A stretch of 64,000 nucleotides of DNA from a virus. The position numbers and the translations under genes were made by a program. Below are positions 32,704 to 40,301 of this stretch, piece after piece. The notes beneath the pieces were generated by a model, which worked only from the letters and a program-made list of their open reading frames with translations, was not told the DNA's origin and did not search any database. The stretch spans positions 24,586 through 88,585 of the IMG/VR virus record IMGVR_UViG_3300035190_000444; one strand, 5' to 3'. Position 1 is the stretch's first letter, and each line of letters begins with the position of its first letter.

Positions 32704-33186
32704 ATGTCAGTTAAAGTTAATGTAAGTGAGACCCGATCTAAACACACATTTCCGTGTATTGGGCTTGATGAATATGGTTCAGTAATCTTATTTTTAAGCC
32801 ATAACAGATGCGGCACTCACCCATTAAAGGGATTTGCGTTGCAACTTGGCAAAAATGCGCCGTCGTATCACAGAATAGGCGCACCATTATACTGGAAAAC
32901 AATGACTCCTATTAATGGAGGTAGCATAACGATCAATAATGAAATATTTGGAAGTGATAGCAACAATAGTAAAGACAAATGGAAGTATCCGTGTCTTGTA
33001 GAATTAACAGACGGCTCAATTGTACTGTTTAACGGATTTAGAGTTGGAACATTATTAAAACCTGGAAAATATCGAGGAGACTTGTATATGGGATATGATC
33101 GTAATGGGTATCCAGACGGGCGCCAACCCTATTGGCCATGGGATTATAAATTATTTAATGGGTCAGTTACTATTACAAATGAGTAA
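32704..33186 (+). CDS. Two-repeat protein of the 'NGxIVLF' family
   Basis: 160 residues made of two similar halves: FPCIGLDEYGSVILFLS ... GSITINNE and YPCLVELTDGSIVLFNG ... GSVTITNE, each a small beta-rich unit with a Gly/Tyr/Trp-rich loop. A one-unit paralogue is at 34155. Probably a repeated beta fold; role unknown. Confidence 0.6.
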   Translation: MSVKVNVSETRSKHTFPCIGLDEYGSVILFLSHNRCGTHPLKGFALQLGKNAPSYHRIGAPLYWKTMTPINGGSITINNEIFGSDSNNSKDKWKYPCLVELTDGSIVLFNGFRVGTLLKPGKYRGDLYMGYDRNGYPDGRQPYWPWDYKLFNGSVTITNE

Positions 33187-33194
33187 CAAACCAT

Positions 33195-33223
33195 TTGCAC
33201 ACCAGTAAGTAATTTGCTATAAT
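33195..33223 (+). promoter_or_regulatory. Sigma-70-type promoter, second copy of duplicated module
   Basis: -35 TTGCAC 33195-33200, 17-nt spacer, -10 TATAAT 33218-33223; drives 33256. Same 60-bp module as at 32626-32690. Confidence 0.85.
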
Positions 33224-33255
33224 ATATTTTTAGTTAAACAACTGCGGAGCACATT

Positions 33256-33429
33256 ATGGACCAAATACAACAATTTGAAGTAGACCAAATCACAGCAAGC
33301 CTTGCAGCTCAAGGCGTTACTAATTTTACAATGAAACGTGGTAACAACTGTGTTTGGGTTTCACATGGTAGAGTAGATTCTTACTACATTTTTCGCGATG
33401 AGAAATTAGTTGATGTGCAAATTGACTAA
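33256..33429 (+). CDS. Unknown small protein
   Basis: 57 residues, GCGGAGC site. MDQIQQFEVDQITASLAAQG then a beta-rich end (CVWVSHGRVDSYYIFRDEKL). No family recognised. Confidence 0.6.
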   Translation: MDQIQQFEVDQITASLAAQGVTNFTMKRGNNCVWVSHGRVDSYYIFRDEKLVDVQID

Positions 33430-33436
33430 ACTTAAT

Positions 33437-33646
33437 ATGGCAGTAGGTATTAAATCACCTCAACGGATGCCATATGATGAAGCATTTCTTTATTGTATGA
33501 CATCTAACGAGAATGGATACAAAGATTGGCGGTTACCATTTGAACACGAAACTAGAGACTTAACAACTTTACTCATTTGGTGTAATGAAGATATTTTTAA
33601 AGATACTGACCATCAATATTATGCGATCCCAGTAAGAACGGTTTAA
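33437..33646 (+). CDS. WRxPT-family protein 20
   Basis: 69 residues from ATG 33437 (another in-frame start lies at 33410). YDEAFLYCMTSNENGYKDWR then LPFEHE, with Phe in place of the Thr; end IPVRTV. A singleton outside the clusters, sharing a promoter with the gene upstream. Confidence 0.7.
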   Translation: MAVGIKSPQRMPYDEAFLYCMTSNENGYKDWRLPFEHETRDLTTLLIWCNEDIFKDTDHQYYAIPVRTV

Positions 33647-33653
33647 AAACCAT

Positions 33654-33682
33654 TTGCAATCCAGCTTACACTTTGTTATAAT
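33654..33682 (+). promoter_or_regulatory. Sigma-70-type promoter, standard leader
   Basis: -35 TTGCAA 33654-33659, 17-nt spacer, -10 TATAAT 33677-33682; drives 33718. Confidence 0.85.
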
Positions 33683-33717
33683 ATATTTTTACTTACACAA
33701 CATTAGGAGCGTACAAC

Positions 33718-34140
33718 ATGGCTTATGTATCAAAAGAAGATAAAGACTCAAAAGCACCACGCTTAAGAGCATTGGCTAAACAATATGGGTTGACTGCTAC
33801 AGTAGCAGTTCGCCATCACAGCACCTTGCAGTTGAATGTATCAAAAGGTAAGATTGATTTCATTACTAATCATGCAGATCGTGTAGCAGAACTTAATCAT
33901 TGGTCAGCTGACAAAGAAAAAGACTACAATCAAAATAAAGATCGCAAGTATATGCAAGTGTCGCATCACTGGACTGATCACTTTGATGGCAAAGCTAAAG
34001 AGTTTTTAGATAAAGCATTTGAGATCATGTTGGAAGGGTACTATAATAATAGCGACGCGATGATTGATTATTTTGATACTGCGTTCTATGTTGACATCAA
34101 TATTGGCAAATGGGATCGTCCCTATACCGTTACAGCTTAA
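33718..34140 (+). CDS. Conserved phage protein, unknown function
   Basis: 140 residues, AGGAGCG site. APRLRALAKQYGLTATVAVR and HHSTLQLNVSKGKIDFI form a pattern I know from several phage and plasmid proteins; VSHHWTDHFDGKAKEFL is followed by an alpha-helical end. Cytoplasmic; no activity known. Confidence 0.6.
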   Translation: MAYVSKEDKDSKAPRLRALAKQYGLTATVAVRHHSTLQLNVSKGKIDFITNHADRVAELNHWSADKEKDYNQNKDRKYMQVSHHWTDHFDGKAKEFLDKAFEIMLEGYYNNSDAMIDYFDTAFYVDINIGKWDRPYTVTA

Positions 34141-34154
34141 GAGGAGATTAGACA

Positions 34155-34394
34155 ATGGCAATTACAGTAACAACAAATCAAACAGAGTCTGTTGAAAAAA
34201 TTAAGTATCCAATACTCGGAATTTTCCCAAATGGTACTATTGTTTTGTTTTCTTCTGAAACGTCTAGCACTATCTTGAAAGGAGAATCAAAAGACTATAT
34301 AGGTCTTGATTGGAATCTCCAAAAAAACCGTTATATGCCCAATACCTGGGTGCCTTACCATGGCACTATAACATTATCTAATGAGACCTTATGA
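34155..34394 (+). CDS. One-repeat protein of the 'NGxIVLF' family
   Basis: 79 residues. IKYPILGIFPNGTIVLFSS ... LKGESKDYIGLDW ... WVPYHGTITLSNE matches one half of the protein at 32704. GAGGAG site; ATGA overlap with the next gene. Confidence 0.6.
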   Translation: MAITVTTNQTESVEKIKYPILGIFPNGTIVLFSSETSSTILKGESKDYIGLDWNLQKNRYMPNTWVPYHGTITLSNETL

Positions 34395-34606
34395 ACGATT
34401 TTAATTTTGATTTAGACAAGATGAAAGCTGCTGTTGAGTCCGGACGCGCTTCAATTCCTAAAGAAGCCTTAGAGAGTTTTGAGGCATTTGATAAATGGTT
34501 AAATGAGGACAACGAACATGTTGTAAAAAAAGTTTGCGATCAAAAAGTAAACGGTGTTTGTCCATTACATAATCTATTTTGTCAATATCCTGAATGTGAG
34601 AACTAA
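34391..34606 (+). CDS. Small protein with C-terminal Cys cluster
   Basis: 71 residues. Helical N part (LDKMKAAVESGRASIPKEAL), then KKVCDQKVNGVCPLHNLFCQ and YPEC, four Cys that could hold zinc. Coupled by ATGA to the gene upstream. Confidence 0.55.
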   Translation: MNDFNFDLDKMKAAVESGRASIPKEALESFEAFDKWLNEDNEHVVKKVCDQKVNGVCPLHNLFCQYPECEN

Positions 34607-34610
34607 CACG

Positions 34611-34826
34611 ATGTTAGAATTTAAATTAATCGGCTCTGTTCTTACTGTCATTGAACGACTTTATTCTTTTACCGAAACTCGTACTAGCTTTTGGTACTAT
34701 AATATTGATACATGGTGTAAAAATCGTAACGGTAAAGAAAACGAACCAATGGATTTTCAATGCGACCAAGGCACTATTGACTGGGTGAGAAAATACTACT
34801 TCCCAAAAGTTGGATTAACAAGTTAA
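34611..34826 (+). CDS. Unknown small protein
   Basis: 71 residues from ATG 34611 (no strong site). Aromatic-rich (RTSFWYYNIDTWCKNRNGK, WVRKYYFPKVG). No family recognised. Confidence 0.5.
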   Translation: MLEFKLIGSVLTVIERLYSFTETRTSFWYYNIDTWCKNRNGKENEPMDFQCDQGTIDWVRKYYFPKVGLTS

Positions 34827-34841
34827 CCTGAGGACCAAATA

Positions 34842-35069
34842 ATGAACAAACAAATTAGAGATTTTGCAATAGAAGCCGGCTATGAGCCATATACTCCAAC
34901 TGCAGAGGCGTTTAACGAATTTAGAATTGAGAAATTCGCTAATTTGATTATTAGTGAAGCATTGCGTATTTGCGACGAAGTATCAGAACCAGTTGATGAA
35001 GACGACCCTATGGTAAAAGGTGCGATTGTGTGTGCTGAAATGATTAGAGAAAACTTTGGTGTATCATGA
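34842..35069 (+). CDS. Conserved small phage protein
   Basis: 75 residues, GAGG site. MNKQIRDFAIEAGYEP and RIEKFANLIISEALRICDE follow a pattern common in phage small proteins (N-K-x-I-R/K...EKFA-x-LI). All helical; function unknown. Confidence 0.6.
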   Translation: MNKQIRDFAIEAGYEPYTPTAEAFNEFRIEKFANLIISEALRICDEVSEPVDEDDPMVKGAIVCAEMIRENFGVS

Positions 35070-35149
35070 TAGATCCGATAGTTTGGCTATTACTATTTTT
35101 ATTCACAAAACACTTTATTGTTGACTTTCCATTACAAGGAGAAATATAA
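35066..35149 (+). CDS. 27-residue membrane peptide
   Basis: ATGA overlap with the gene upstream and one-base overlap with the next. MIDPIVWLLLFLFTKHFIVD then FPLQGEI is one hydrophobic helix, like the start of DUF3307-type membrane proteins cut short. Its 3' end holds the AAGGAG site of the next gene. Confidence 0.45.
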   Translation: MIDPIVWLLLFLFTKHFIVDFPLQGEI

Positions 35150-35424
35150 TGACATATACCGTAGAAAGAGTTGAAACACCAGACGGAATTTTTTACACAT
35201 CACGTAAAGATAATAGAACTTCTGATGAAGTAGTAGCACATGGTATCGAAGGCTACAACAACGGCAGTCGTAGTCCGATATACGAGAGTCTTAATCGACA
35301 TAGAACTTGTACAGTATTGCAAGTATCAACTGGTTTAGATAAAATCTCTGCTGATGCTCTTAAAAAGAAATGCATCATCGATGCAAGAACAAATGGCGAA
35401 CCTGTACTTAATGTAAGATTGTAA
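35149..35424 (+). CDS. Unknown small protein
   Basis: 91 residues, AAGGAG site. Beta-rich start (YTVERVETPDGIFYTSR), Asn/Ser-rich middle, helix KISADALKKKCI. No family recognised. Confidence 0.55.
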   Translation: MTYTVERVETPDGIFYTSRKDNRTSDEVVAHGIEGYNNGSRSPIYESLNRHRTCTVLQVSTGLDKISADALKKKCIIDARTNGEPVLNVRL

Positions 35425-35490
35425 TTATAGCGTCACACTCGCAACAACACTTGTCTTTTGATGAGGCATGATTTGAGAGTAAATTATCAC

Positions 35491-35519
35491 TTGTATAACC
35501 ATCTAAAGTTTGCTATAAT
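35491..35519 (+). promoter_or_regulatory. Sigma-70-type promoter, standard leader
   Basis: -35 TTGTAT 35491-35496, 17-nt spacer, -10 TATAAT 35514-35519; drives 35550. Confidence 0.8.
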
Positions 35520-35549
35520 ATATTTTTACACACAACATGGAATTAACAA

Positions 35550-35927
35550 ATGAAAATCTCACGATTTAGCAAACAACGATTAGAAACATTATTTAAGACT
35601 GAGCATGTATCGGAAGAGTACTCGCTTCCATTGTTTAACTATCTGGTACATGGATTTAAACCTGGCAGTTTTTGGGAAAGTGTGTTAGCTAATGATTTTT
35701 TAGGTGCGATGATGTCTAGCCATCCAAGTAATCAAATTGTACATCTCAAGTATGCATCTATTTGGATCTATCATCGTGCTCCAGATGTAGCATTTGGTAG
35801 TTACGAGAAAGTAGACAATTGGTTAAAGCTATCGGAAGATGAGCGCAGAACTATTTTAGAAGAGTGTGAGTTAATCTATACATCAAAAGAAGACACTTGG
35901 TTAGCACTTACTGAAGTTGAGCAATAA
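35550..35927 (+). CDS. Conserved phage protein, unknown function
   Basis: 125 residues. LFNYLVHGFKPGSFWESVLA then NDFLGAMMSSHPSNQ is a pattern shared by many phage hypotheticals (hG-x-x-PG-S-F...ND). YASIWIYHRAPDVAFGSYEK follows. No activity known. Confidence 0.6.
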   Translation: MKISRFSKQRLETLFKTEHVSEEYSLPLFNYLVHGFKPGSFWESVLANDFLGAMMSSHPSNQIVHLKYASIWIYHRAPDVAFGSYEKVDNWLKLSEDERRTILEECELIYTSKEDTWLALTEVEQ

Positions 35928-35932
35928 ATATC

Positions 35933-35961
35933 TTTACAATCCAATAGCAATTTGCTATAAT
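35933..35961 (+). promoter_or_regulatory. Sigma-70-type promoter, standard leader
   Basis: -35 TTTACA 35933-35938, 17-nt spacer, -10 TATAAT 35956-35961; drives 35994. Confidence 0.85.
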
Positions 35962-35993
35962 ATGTTTTTAGTTAAACAACTGCGGAGCACATT

Positions 35994-36185
35994 ATGTTAT
36001 CAAAAGTTATTAGTAAAACTAACTGGGAATTGTTACGCAACCAAAAAGAATGGTTGTGGAATCAGGGATCCGATGAAGCAATGGGACTTGCTCATTACTT
36101 AGATGCTATCCAAGACGCGGCAGTTGAAGATGGTATTGCTTCTAAGTTAGAAGTGTTTGGAGAGTTAACAGATGAGCAGATATAG
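35994..36185 (+). CDS. Conserved small helical phage protein
   Basis: 63 residues, GCGGAGC site. WELLRNQKEWLWNQGSDEAM then GLAHYLDAIQDAAVEDG, a pattern known from other phages. Overlaps the next gene by 14 bp. Confidence 0.55.
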   Translation: MLSKVISKTNWELLRNQKEWLWNQGSDEAMGLAHYLDAIQDAAVEDGIASKLEVFGELTDEQI

Positions 36186-36408
36186 AATCTTAGAAAAACC
36201 AACATATGATTATTCCGGCGAGCTTTCTGTGGAATATTTTCCACAGTATAAATTGTGGGGATTGTTTTGGGTAGGCATAGACAATGATACCGGTCATGCT
36301 TCGTCATATTTTGAAAATACTGCTCGTGAGACAATAAAAGCTCACAAAGCAAGAAAGGTTGCAAAGCATCGTAAAGTTAGGATTATTGAGGTAGCAGATG
36401 ATGATTGA
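36172..36408 (+). CDS. Unknown small protein
   Basis: 78 residues. Beta-rich N part (SGELSVEYFPQYKLWGLFWV) and basic helix (KAHKARKVAKHRKVRI). No family recognised. Confidence 0.55.
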   Translation: MSRYRILEKPTYDYSGELSVEYFPQYKLWGLFWVGIDNDTGHASSYFENTARETIKAHKARKVAKHRKVRIIEVADDD

Positions 36409-36523
36409 AATTGGCCCACAACTTTTTCAAATAATGCACGAACTGATTATATCAGTATCGGCATTACTAATTTTGTATGGTTTGTATCGCCTAACTGACA
36501 AAGTGTTAGAGCGAATAATGTGA
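36401..36523 (+). CDS. 40-residue membrane peptide with WRxPT-like start
   Basis: MIEIGPQLFQIMHELIISVS then ALLILYGLYRLTDK. The first six residues (MIEIGP) and the ATGATTGAA start are the usual opening of WRxPT members, joined here to one transmembrane helix, so it may be a recombinant gene. Overlaps the gene upstream by 8 bp. Confidence 0.5.
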   Translation: MIEIGPQLFQIMHELIISVSALLILYGLYRLTDKVLERIM

Positions 36524-36663
36524 GAGCAGATCGCTATTTAATGTATCGCCAAACAGGCATTAAGTTCACTAATGCAGAAAAAGCACGATTGGCGCAACTT
36601 AAAAATAAAGATCGTAAGAATAATGGAATGTGGTATGCACCAGCTGGTACACGACGTAATTAG
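36520..36663 (+). CDS. Small basic protein, GTG start
   Basis: 47 residues, start by GTGA overlap with the membrane peptide. RADRYLMYRQTGIKFTNAEK then ARLAQLKNKDRKNNGMW, highly basic and helical. Function unknown. Confidence 0.5.
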   Translation: MRADRYLMYRQTGIKFTNAEKARLAQLKNKDRKNNGMWYAPAGTRRN

Positions 36664-36666
36664 TTC

Positions 36667-36695
36667 TTTACAAATCAACAGCATTTTGCTATAAT
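36667..36695 (+). promoter_or_regulatory. Sigma-70-type promoter, standard leader
   Basis: -35 TTTACA 36667-36672, 17-nt spacer, -10 TATAAT 36690-36695; drives 36728. Confidence 0.85.
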
Positions 36696-36727
36696 ATATT
36701 TTTACTTAAACAACAAAGGAGCGCGTT

Positions 36728-36943
36728 ATGCCTACTGTTACTGTTACTGATGAAAAGTTAATTGAAATGTTTAGCGAAGCTAAAATCCTTGTACAAGGTG
36801 ATGACTCCTATGTAATTGATTTTGCAGATGCTGAAGAGATCCATGTACATCACGAAGACACTGGCGAGGAGTTTGTATTGTCATATGACGACATTGATCT
36901 TGAACATGACTTAGTATATGGCTTAACTCTTTTAAATAGATGA
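36728..36943 (+). CDS. Unknown small acidic protein
   Basis: 71 residues, AGGAGCG site. Acidic with two His (EEIHVHHEDTGEEF). ATGA overlap with the WRxPT gene that follows. Confidence 0.55.
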   Translation: MPTVTVTDEKLIEMFSEAKILVQGDDSYVIDFADAEEIHVHHEDTGEEFVLSYDDIDLEHDLVYGLTLLNR

Positions 36944-37203
36944 TTAAGTACGCAGACAATTTGACCACTGAACCTTTTCGAAAAGGTTCATTTAAACCCA
37001 AACACAAGATGTCTCTTGACGAAGCAGTAATGTTTGTTACGTTTTATGAGGAAGACGGCATTAAAGGTTGGCGTCTTCCAACAGAACAAGAGTCTATAAA
37101 CAACCCAGACCTTATAGGTTGTTGGCATCAAGAAGATTTAAACACCAGCTGGCCACCCGATGAGCATTACTATGTACGTCCAGTTAAGGACATTACTCCT
37201 TAG
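36940..37203 (+). CDS. WRxPT-family protein 21
   Basis: 87 residues. LDEAVMFVTFYEEDGIKGWR then LPTEQE, GKKGW subtype, with an extra 20-residue start (ADNLTTEPFRKGSFKP); end RPVKDITP (VKD for VRD). Singleton; overlaps the end of a homing endonuclease gene by 11 bp. Confidence 0.7.
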   Translation: MIKYADNLTTEPFRKGSFKPKHKMSLDEAVMFVTFYEEDGIKGWRLPTEQESINNPDLIGCWHQEDLNTSWPPDEHYYVRPVKDITP

Positions 37204-37900
37204 CTGTGTTAAACTCTAAAATAATTTTACGAATTGCGCTAGGTTTGTAAAATGAACCTAGCGTTTCTAAGATTTGTTTACGAGTGTAATTTTGCTGATA
37301 TAAATCAATAACTGCTTGCTTATGGTTTTCGTTATATTTTTTATTAGGACTAAGTTCTGTCATGCGTTGAGACATGTATTTACGAAATTCAATTGAATGA
37401 GATTTTCCGTAAAAAGGATTAGTTTCGCCAGTTAGTTTACCTTTTTTACTTGCTGATAGGTTTGCTGATTTTTGAGCAGATTGTTCTTCTGTAAGAACAA
37501 TTTTACGACGAGTTTTGAATCCGGCTCTCATATTTGCTAATGCTTCTGCAGATACCGGTCCTCGTTTAAGTCCAGTATAAGTTTTAGATAATTGTTTGCG
37601 TAAAGTTTCGTAAGTGCGACTTGTTATCTTAACATCTTTATGTTTAGACGGGCGACTTTGTTGCCAAGCAGCGAATACTAATTTATGCTTAACTGAGGGA
37701 TCGACCATCTTAGTTAGCATACGATGACACACGAAATGTTCACGTGCAGTTAAGTGTACAAGATTAGTAGAACTATTATCGCCACCTAAACATTTTGGAA
37801 TAATGTGATGTTTTTCAGTATAACCTGAGATAGATCTTGTTTGTGCTTTTGAGATGAGATTAAAATACCAAGTGGTATATTTGTTATTGATAAATATCAT
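37193..37900 (-). CDS. HNH homing endonuclease (free-standing)
   Basis: 235 residues. GYTEKHHIIPKCLGGDNSST and NLVHLTAREHFVCH give the HNH metal site; NUMOD3-like DNA-binding repeats follow (SKKGKLTGETNPFYGKSHS). The C-terminal helix-turn-helix (TRKQILETLGSFYKPSAIRK) may add DNA contacts. Runs against all neighbouring genes, as expected of an inserted mobile gene. Its leader shares a hairpin with the one at 45336. Confidence 0.85.
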   Translation of the reverse strand: MIFINNKYTTWYFNLISKAQTRSISGYTEKHHIIPKCLGGDNSSTNLVHLTAREHFVCHRMLTKMVDPSVKHKLVFAAWQQSRPSKHKDVKITSRTYETLRKQLSKTYTGLKRGPVSAEALANMRAGFKTRRKIVLTEEQSAQKSANLSASKKGKLTGETNPFYGKSHSIEFRKYMSQRMTELSPNKKYNENHKQAVIDLYQQNYTRKQILETLGSFYKPSAIRKIILEFNTAKE

Positions 37901-37926
37901 GCTGAGAGTTCCTTAATAACTGTTAG

Positions 37927-37975
37927 TGCCGTTAGATATCCCCATATCGTGAACGGCATTTTTATTTATCAAAAT
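37927..37975 (-). promoter_or_regulatory. Conserved hairpin leader of homing endonuclease 1
   Basis: Arms TGCCGTT (37927-37933) and AACGGCA (37952-37958) with a GATAAATA-like late motif next to them on the minus strand. About 45 bp are nearly the same as at 46131-46180 upstream of the second HNH gene. On the plus strand it could end transcription (hairpin then T run). Confidence 0.6.
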
Positions 37976-37999
37976 ATCAACAAGTGGATTAAAAACCAT

Positions 38000-38028
38000 T
38001 TGCATTCCGCAACATACTTTGTTATAAT
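38000..38028 (+). promoter_or_regulatory. Sigma-70-type promoter, standard leader
   Basis: -35 TTGCAT 38000-38005, 17-nt spacer, -10 TATAAT 38023-38028; drives 38062. Confidence 0.85.
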
Positions 38029-38061
38029 ATATTTTTATTTACAACAACACAGGAGTAAGTT

Positions 38062-38571
38062 ATGTCTACATTAGAAAATCGCTATTGGAACAGTACTGGA
38101 AAACATCAAGCTGCCTATGAAGAACTATGCAAATTAGTTCCGTCAAGTGGTCCTGCAGGTACAGTTGAAGGAGAGATGTTAAGAGCTGCGACACGCTTAT
38201 ATTATGATTTCTATAATAATGGAATGGTGAATAACACCTCGGGTGCTGTGAACTATCTTACACGTTGCGATGAACTATTTAACTTAGATATTGCTGAAGA
38301 GTTAGAGATTGTTGAACCTGAATGCAACACACCATACTACACTAATTTGCCGTTAGCAGGCCCATTAGAAACGATTGCTGACGTAGTAATTGAGTATGTG
38401 ATTAGCAAAGACGGCTTGTACACTGAAAGTGGTGACAACTTGTTTGACTATGCTGATCCAGATGCAACTGATGACGATGATATATACGATTTTGACGACG
38501 ATGACTACTCATGGGAAACAGATGACGTGCTTTCTGATCTCGAGTATGACGAATTAAGATTTGAAGATTAA
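38062..38571 (+). CDS. Conserved phage protein with acidic C-terminus
   Basis: 169 residues, AGGAG site. ENRYWNSTGKHQAAYEELCK, LVPSSGPAGTVEGEMLRAA and RLYYDFYNNGMVNNTSGAV form a pattern I know from other phage hypotheticals. The last 40 residues are mostly Asp/Glu/Tyr, which suggests DNA mimicry or a solubility tail. A terminator follows. Confidence 0.65.
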   Translation: MSTLENRYWNSTGKHQAAYEELCKLVPSSGPAGTVEGEMLRAATRLYYDFYNNGMVNNTSGAVNYLTRCDELFNLDIAEELEIVEPECNTPYYTNLPLAGPLETIADVVIEYVISKDGLYTESGDNLFDYADPDATDDDDIYDFDDDDYSWETDDVLSDLEYDELRFED

Positions 38572-38582
38572 TACACTCAACA

Positions 38583-38611
38583 GCGCGTAGCAATACGCGC
38601 TTTCTCTTTTT
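38583..38611 (+). terminator. Rho-independent terminator
   Basis: GCGCGTA/TACGCGC hairpin (38583-38600) followed by TTTCTCTTTTT. Confidence 0.8.
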
Positions 38612-38622
38612 AGGAGTATCGC

Positions 38623-38841
38623 ATGAAATTAGATAGAATCGCAGTAATTGAAAACCATATTGCAACCTTAGACAACTTAGCAAGGAACGCTTCTGTAAAA
38701 TTCAATAATGAAGAAAATTGGGCATTCATATATGGGTACACACAGTCTGACATTCGTCATATGCTTGAGTCACTTTCACTTACACAAAAACAATTAAACA
38801 TCCTTAACACACGATTAGCAGGATACGAGAAATATGTCTAA
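38623..38841 (+). CDS. Unknown helical small protein
   Basis: 72 residues, AGGAG site. All helical (VIENHIATLDNLARNASVKF; LESLSLTQKQLNILNTRL). 8-bp overlap with the next gene. Confidence 0.55.
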   Translation: MKLDRIAVIENHIATLDNLARNASVKFNNEENWAFIYGYTQSDIRHMLESLSLTQKQLNILNTRLAGYEKYV

Positions 38842-39040
38842 CATCACATACGAACGCGCTATTGCAAGACATGCCGGCGTACTACCATCACAACTTCGTA
38901 AGCTATCAGAAGGCAAGTATTTCGTTGATTTAAATGTTCCACTTGAACCGTTACGCGATACACGTTATGATTTCACAGTTGAGTTTTCGCAAATACTCAT
39001 AGGCAGTATTGCCAGCGTAGGCCCCGCTGTTAGTGCGTAG
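38834..39040 (+). CDS. Unknown small protein with GGCCCC-derived end
   Basis: 68 residues. NITYERAIARHAGVLPSQLR is helical, then a beta part. The last residues, VGPAVSA, are encoded by a GGCCCCGCTGTT element, as in member 13 of the WRxPT family. Confidence 0.55.
   Translation: MSNITYERAIARHAGVLPSQLRKLSEGKYFVDLNVPLEPLRDTRYDFTVEFSQILIGSIASVGPAVSA
39020..39032 (+). repeat. GGCCCCGCTGTTA element 8 (inside a gene end)
   Basis: One mismatch from the consensus; supplies the last codons of the gene at 38834. Confidence 0.75.
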
Positions 39041-39173
39041 CATTGCAAGCAACAACAAAAAATGTAATTTGAAATCCACGCAAAACTTGCGGACTACAGC
39101 ATTTTAAATGTTTTTTAATGCTACACTAAGCAACAACAAAAACGCGCTACAACACAAATATTTGGAGGTTATT

Positions 39174-39572
39174 TTGGGATTAGATATGTCTGTGTACGCT
39201 GTTTCAGCAAATCAAGTACGCGAAGAAGATAAAGATAAAGAAGTAGATTTCGCACCATATTACGAAGAAGACCCTACTGAGATTTGGTATTGGCGCAAGC
39301 ATCCAAACTTACATGGGTGGATGGAAAACTTGTATCGACGTAAAGGTGGAACTATTGAGGACTTTAATGGTGTTCCATTAAAGCTTACCGAACACGATCT
39401 AATGCGACTGGAAAAGGAGATTAAGGAACGTACACTTCCAAATACCTCTGGGTTCTTCTTTGGAGAAAGTAGCGACGATGATGATGCAGTAGAACAGGAT
39501 TTACGATTTGTTGCTGAAGCAAGAATGCAACTATCACTTGGCAATATGGTATACTACAACTCATCGTGGTAA
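39174..39572 (+). CDS. MGLDM-family phage protein
   Basis: 132 residues from TTG 39174, chosen because GGAGG lies 6 bp upstream and the product then starts MGLDMSVYAVS, the hallmark of a widespread phage family. WYWRKHPNLHGWMENLYRRK and LPNTSGFFFGESSDDDD are also family features. Function unknown. An ATG start at 39186 is the alternative. Confidence 0.7.
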   Translation: MGLDMSVYAVSANQVREEDKDKEVDFAPYYEEDPTEIWYWRKHPNLHGWMENLYRRKGGTIEDFNGVPLKLTEHDLMRLEKEIKERTLPNTSGFFFGESSDDDDAVEQDLRFVAEARMQLSLGNMVYYNSSW

Positions 39573-39581
39573 TAAAACCAT

Positions 39582-39610
39582 TTGCAATCCAATTAGCAAC
39601 TTGCTATAAT
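39582..39610 (+). promoter_or_regulatory. Sigma-70-type promoter, standard leader
   Basis: -35 TTGCAA 39582-39587, 17-nt spacer, -10 TATAAT 39605-39610; drives 39646. Confidence 0.85.
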
Positions 39611-39645
39611 ATGTTTTTATTTACAACAACTGCGGAGCAACAACA

Positions 39646-39978
39646 ATGGCAAACTATCTTTTAGTAGAAGTAGACACTAACGACGGCGACTATGTAACTG
39701 CATTTAATCCAATCAGTGACACCGCGTTAGAGAACGTTAAGTTACTAATTGAAAAGATTAAAGAAAATCCTAATCGTCATAACTTCCCATACGAGCATGA
39801 TGATACTCAGGTTTACGATTTGTATGCAGAGATAAATGAATACGGATTAGTTGATCAAGATATTGCGATTGACACATTTATTGATTATGTACCATCTACT
39901 GAATATGGATTTCATACAGTAACACGAGTTGAACTGTATGATGTAGGACATGTTGACGGATTGTTATACAAGAAATAA
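39646..39978 (+). CDS. Unknown acidic protein
   Basis: 110 residues, GCGGAGC site. NYLLVEVDTNDGDYVTAFNP then alpha/beta body with DLYAEINEYGLVDQDIAI. A likely single-domain soluble protein; no family assigned. Confidence 0.55.
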   Translation: MANYLLVEVDTNDGDYVTAFNPISDTALENVKLLIEKIKENPNRHNFPYEHDDTQVYDLYAEINEYGLVDQDIAIDTFIDYVPSTEYGFHTVTRVELYDVGHVDGLLYKK

Positions 39979-39992
39979 TTGAACTTGGCTAT

Positions 39993-40024
39993 GAATCCCA
40001 GTACGAGATATAAATGACAATTGA
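39993..40024 (+). pseudogene. C-terminal relic of a WRxPT-family gene
   Basis: In the frame reading ATC CCA GTA CGA GAT ATA AAT GAC, the peptide IPVRDIND appears and stops at TGA 40022-40024, exactly the usual 3' end of a family gene, with the next member (40014) starting inside it. The rest of the older gene is gone. Confidence 0.6.
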
Positions 40025-40235
40025 AATCGGACCTCGTACATCTACCCCTATCCATTATGATGAAGCACTACTCTATTGTATGACTTTATCTTACAAAGGG
40101 CACTACGATTGGCGTTTGCCAGTTGCCAGCGAAGCAATTTTTGAATTTGCAATATGGGTTGATGAGAATGGTATATTATTTGCAAAATCGCATCCATATG
40201 CAAAGTATCCTGCTATTCCGGTACGAGATATATAA
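40014..40235 (+). CDS. WRxPT-family protein 22
   Basis: 73 residues. YDEALLYCMTLSYKGHYDWR-LPV core (Val for Thr), end IPVRDI. Preceded by a relic of another member's C-terminus. Confidence 0.75.
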   Translation: MTIEIGPRTSTPIHYDEALLYCMTLSYKGHYDWRLPVASEAIFEFAIWVDENGILFAKSHPYAKYPAIPVRDI

Positions 40236-40240
40236 ACTTC

Positions 40241-40269
40241 TTTACAACCCAACGACACTTTGCTATAAT
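40241..40269 (+). promoter_or_regulatory. Sigma-70-type promoter, standard leader
   Basis: -35 TTTACA 40241-40246, 17-nt spacer, -10 TATAAT 40264-40269; drives 40302. Confidence 0.85.
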
Positions 40270-40301
40270 ATGTTTTTACTTAAACACACGCGGAGCGCAC
40301 T

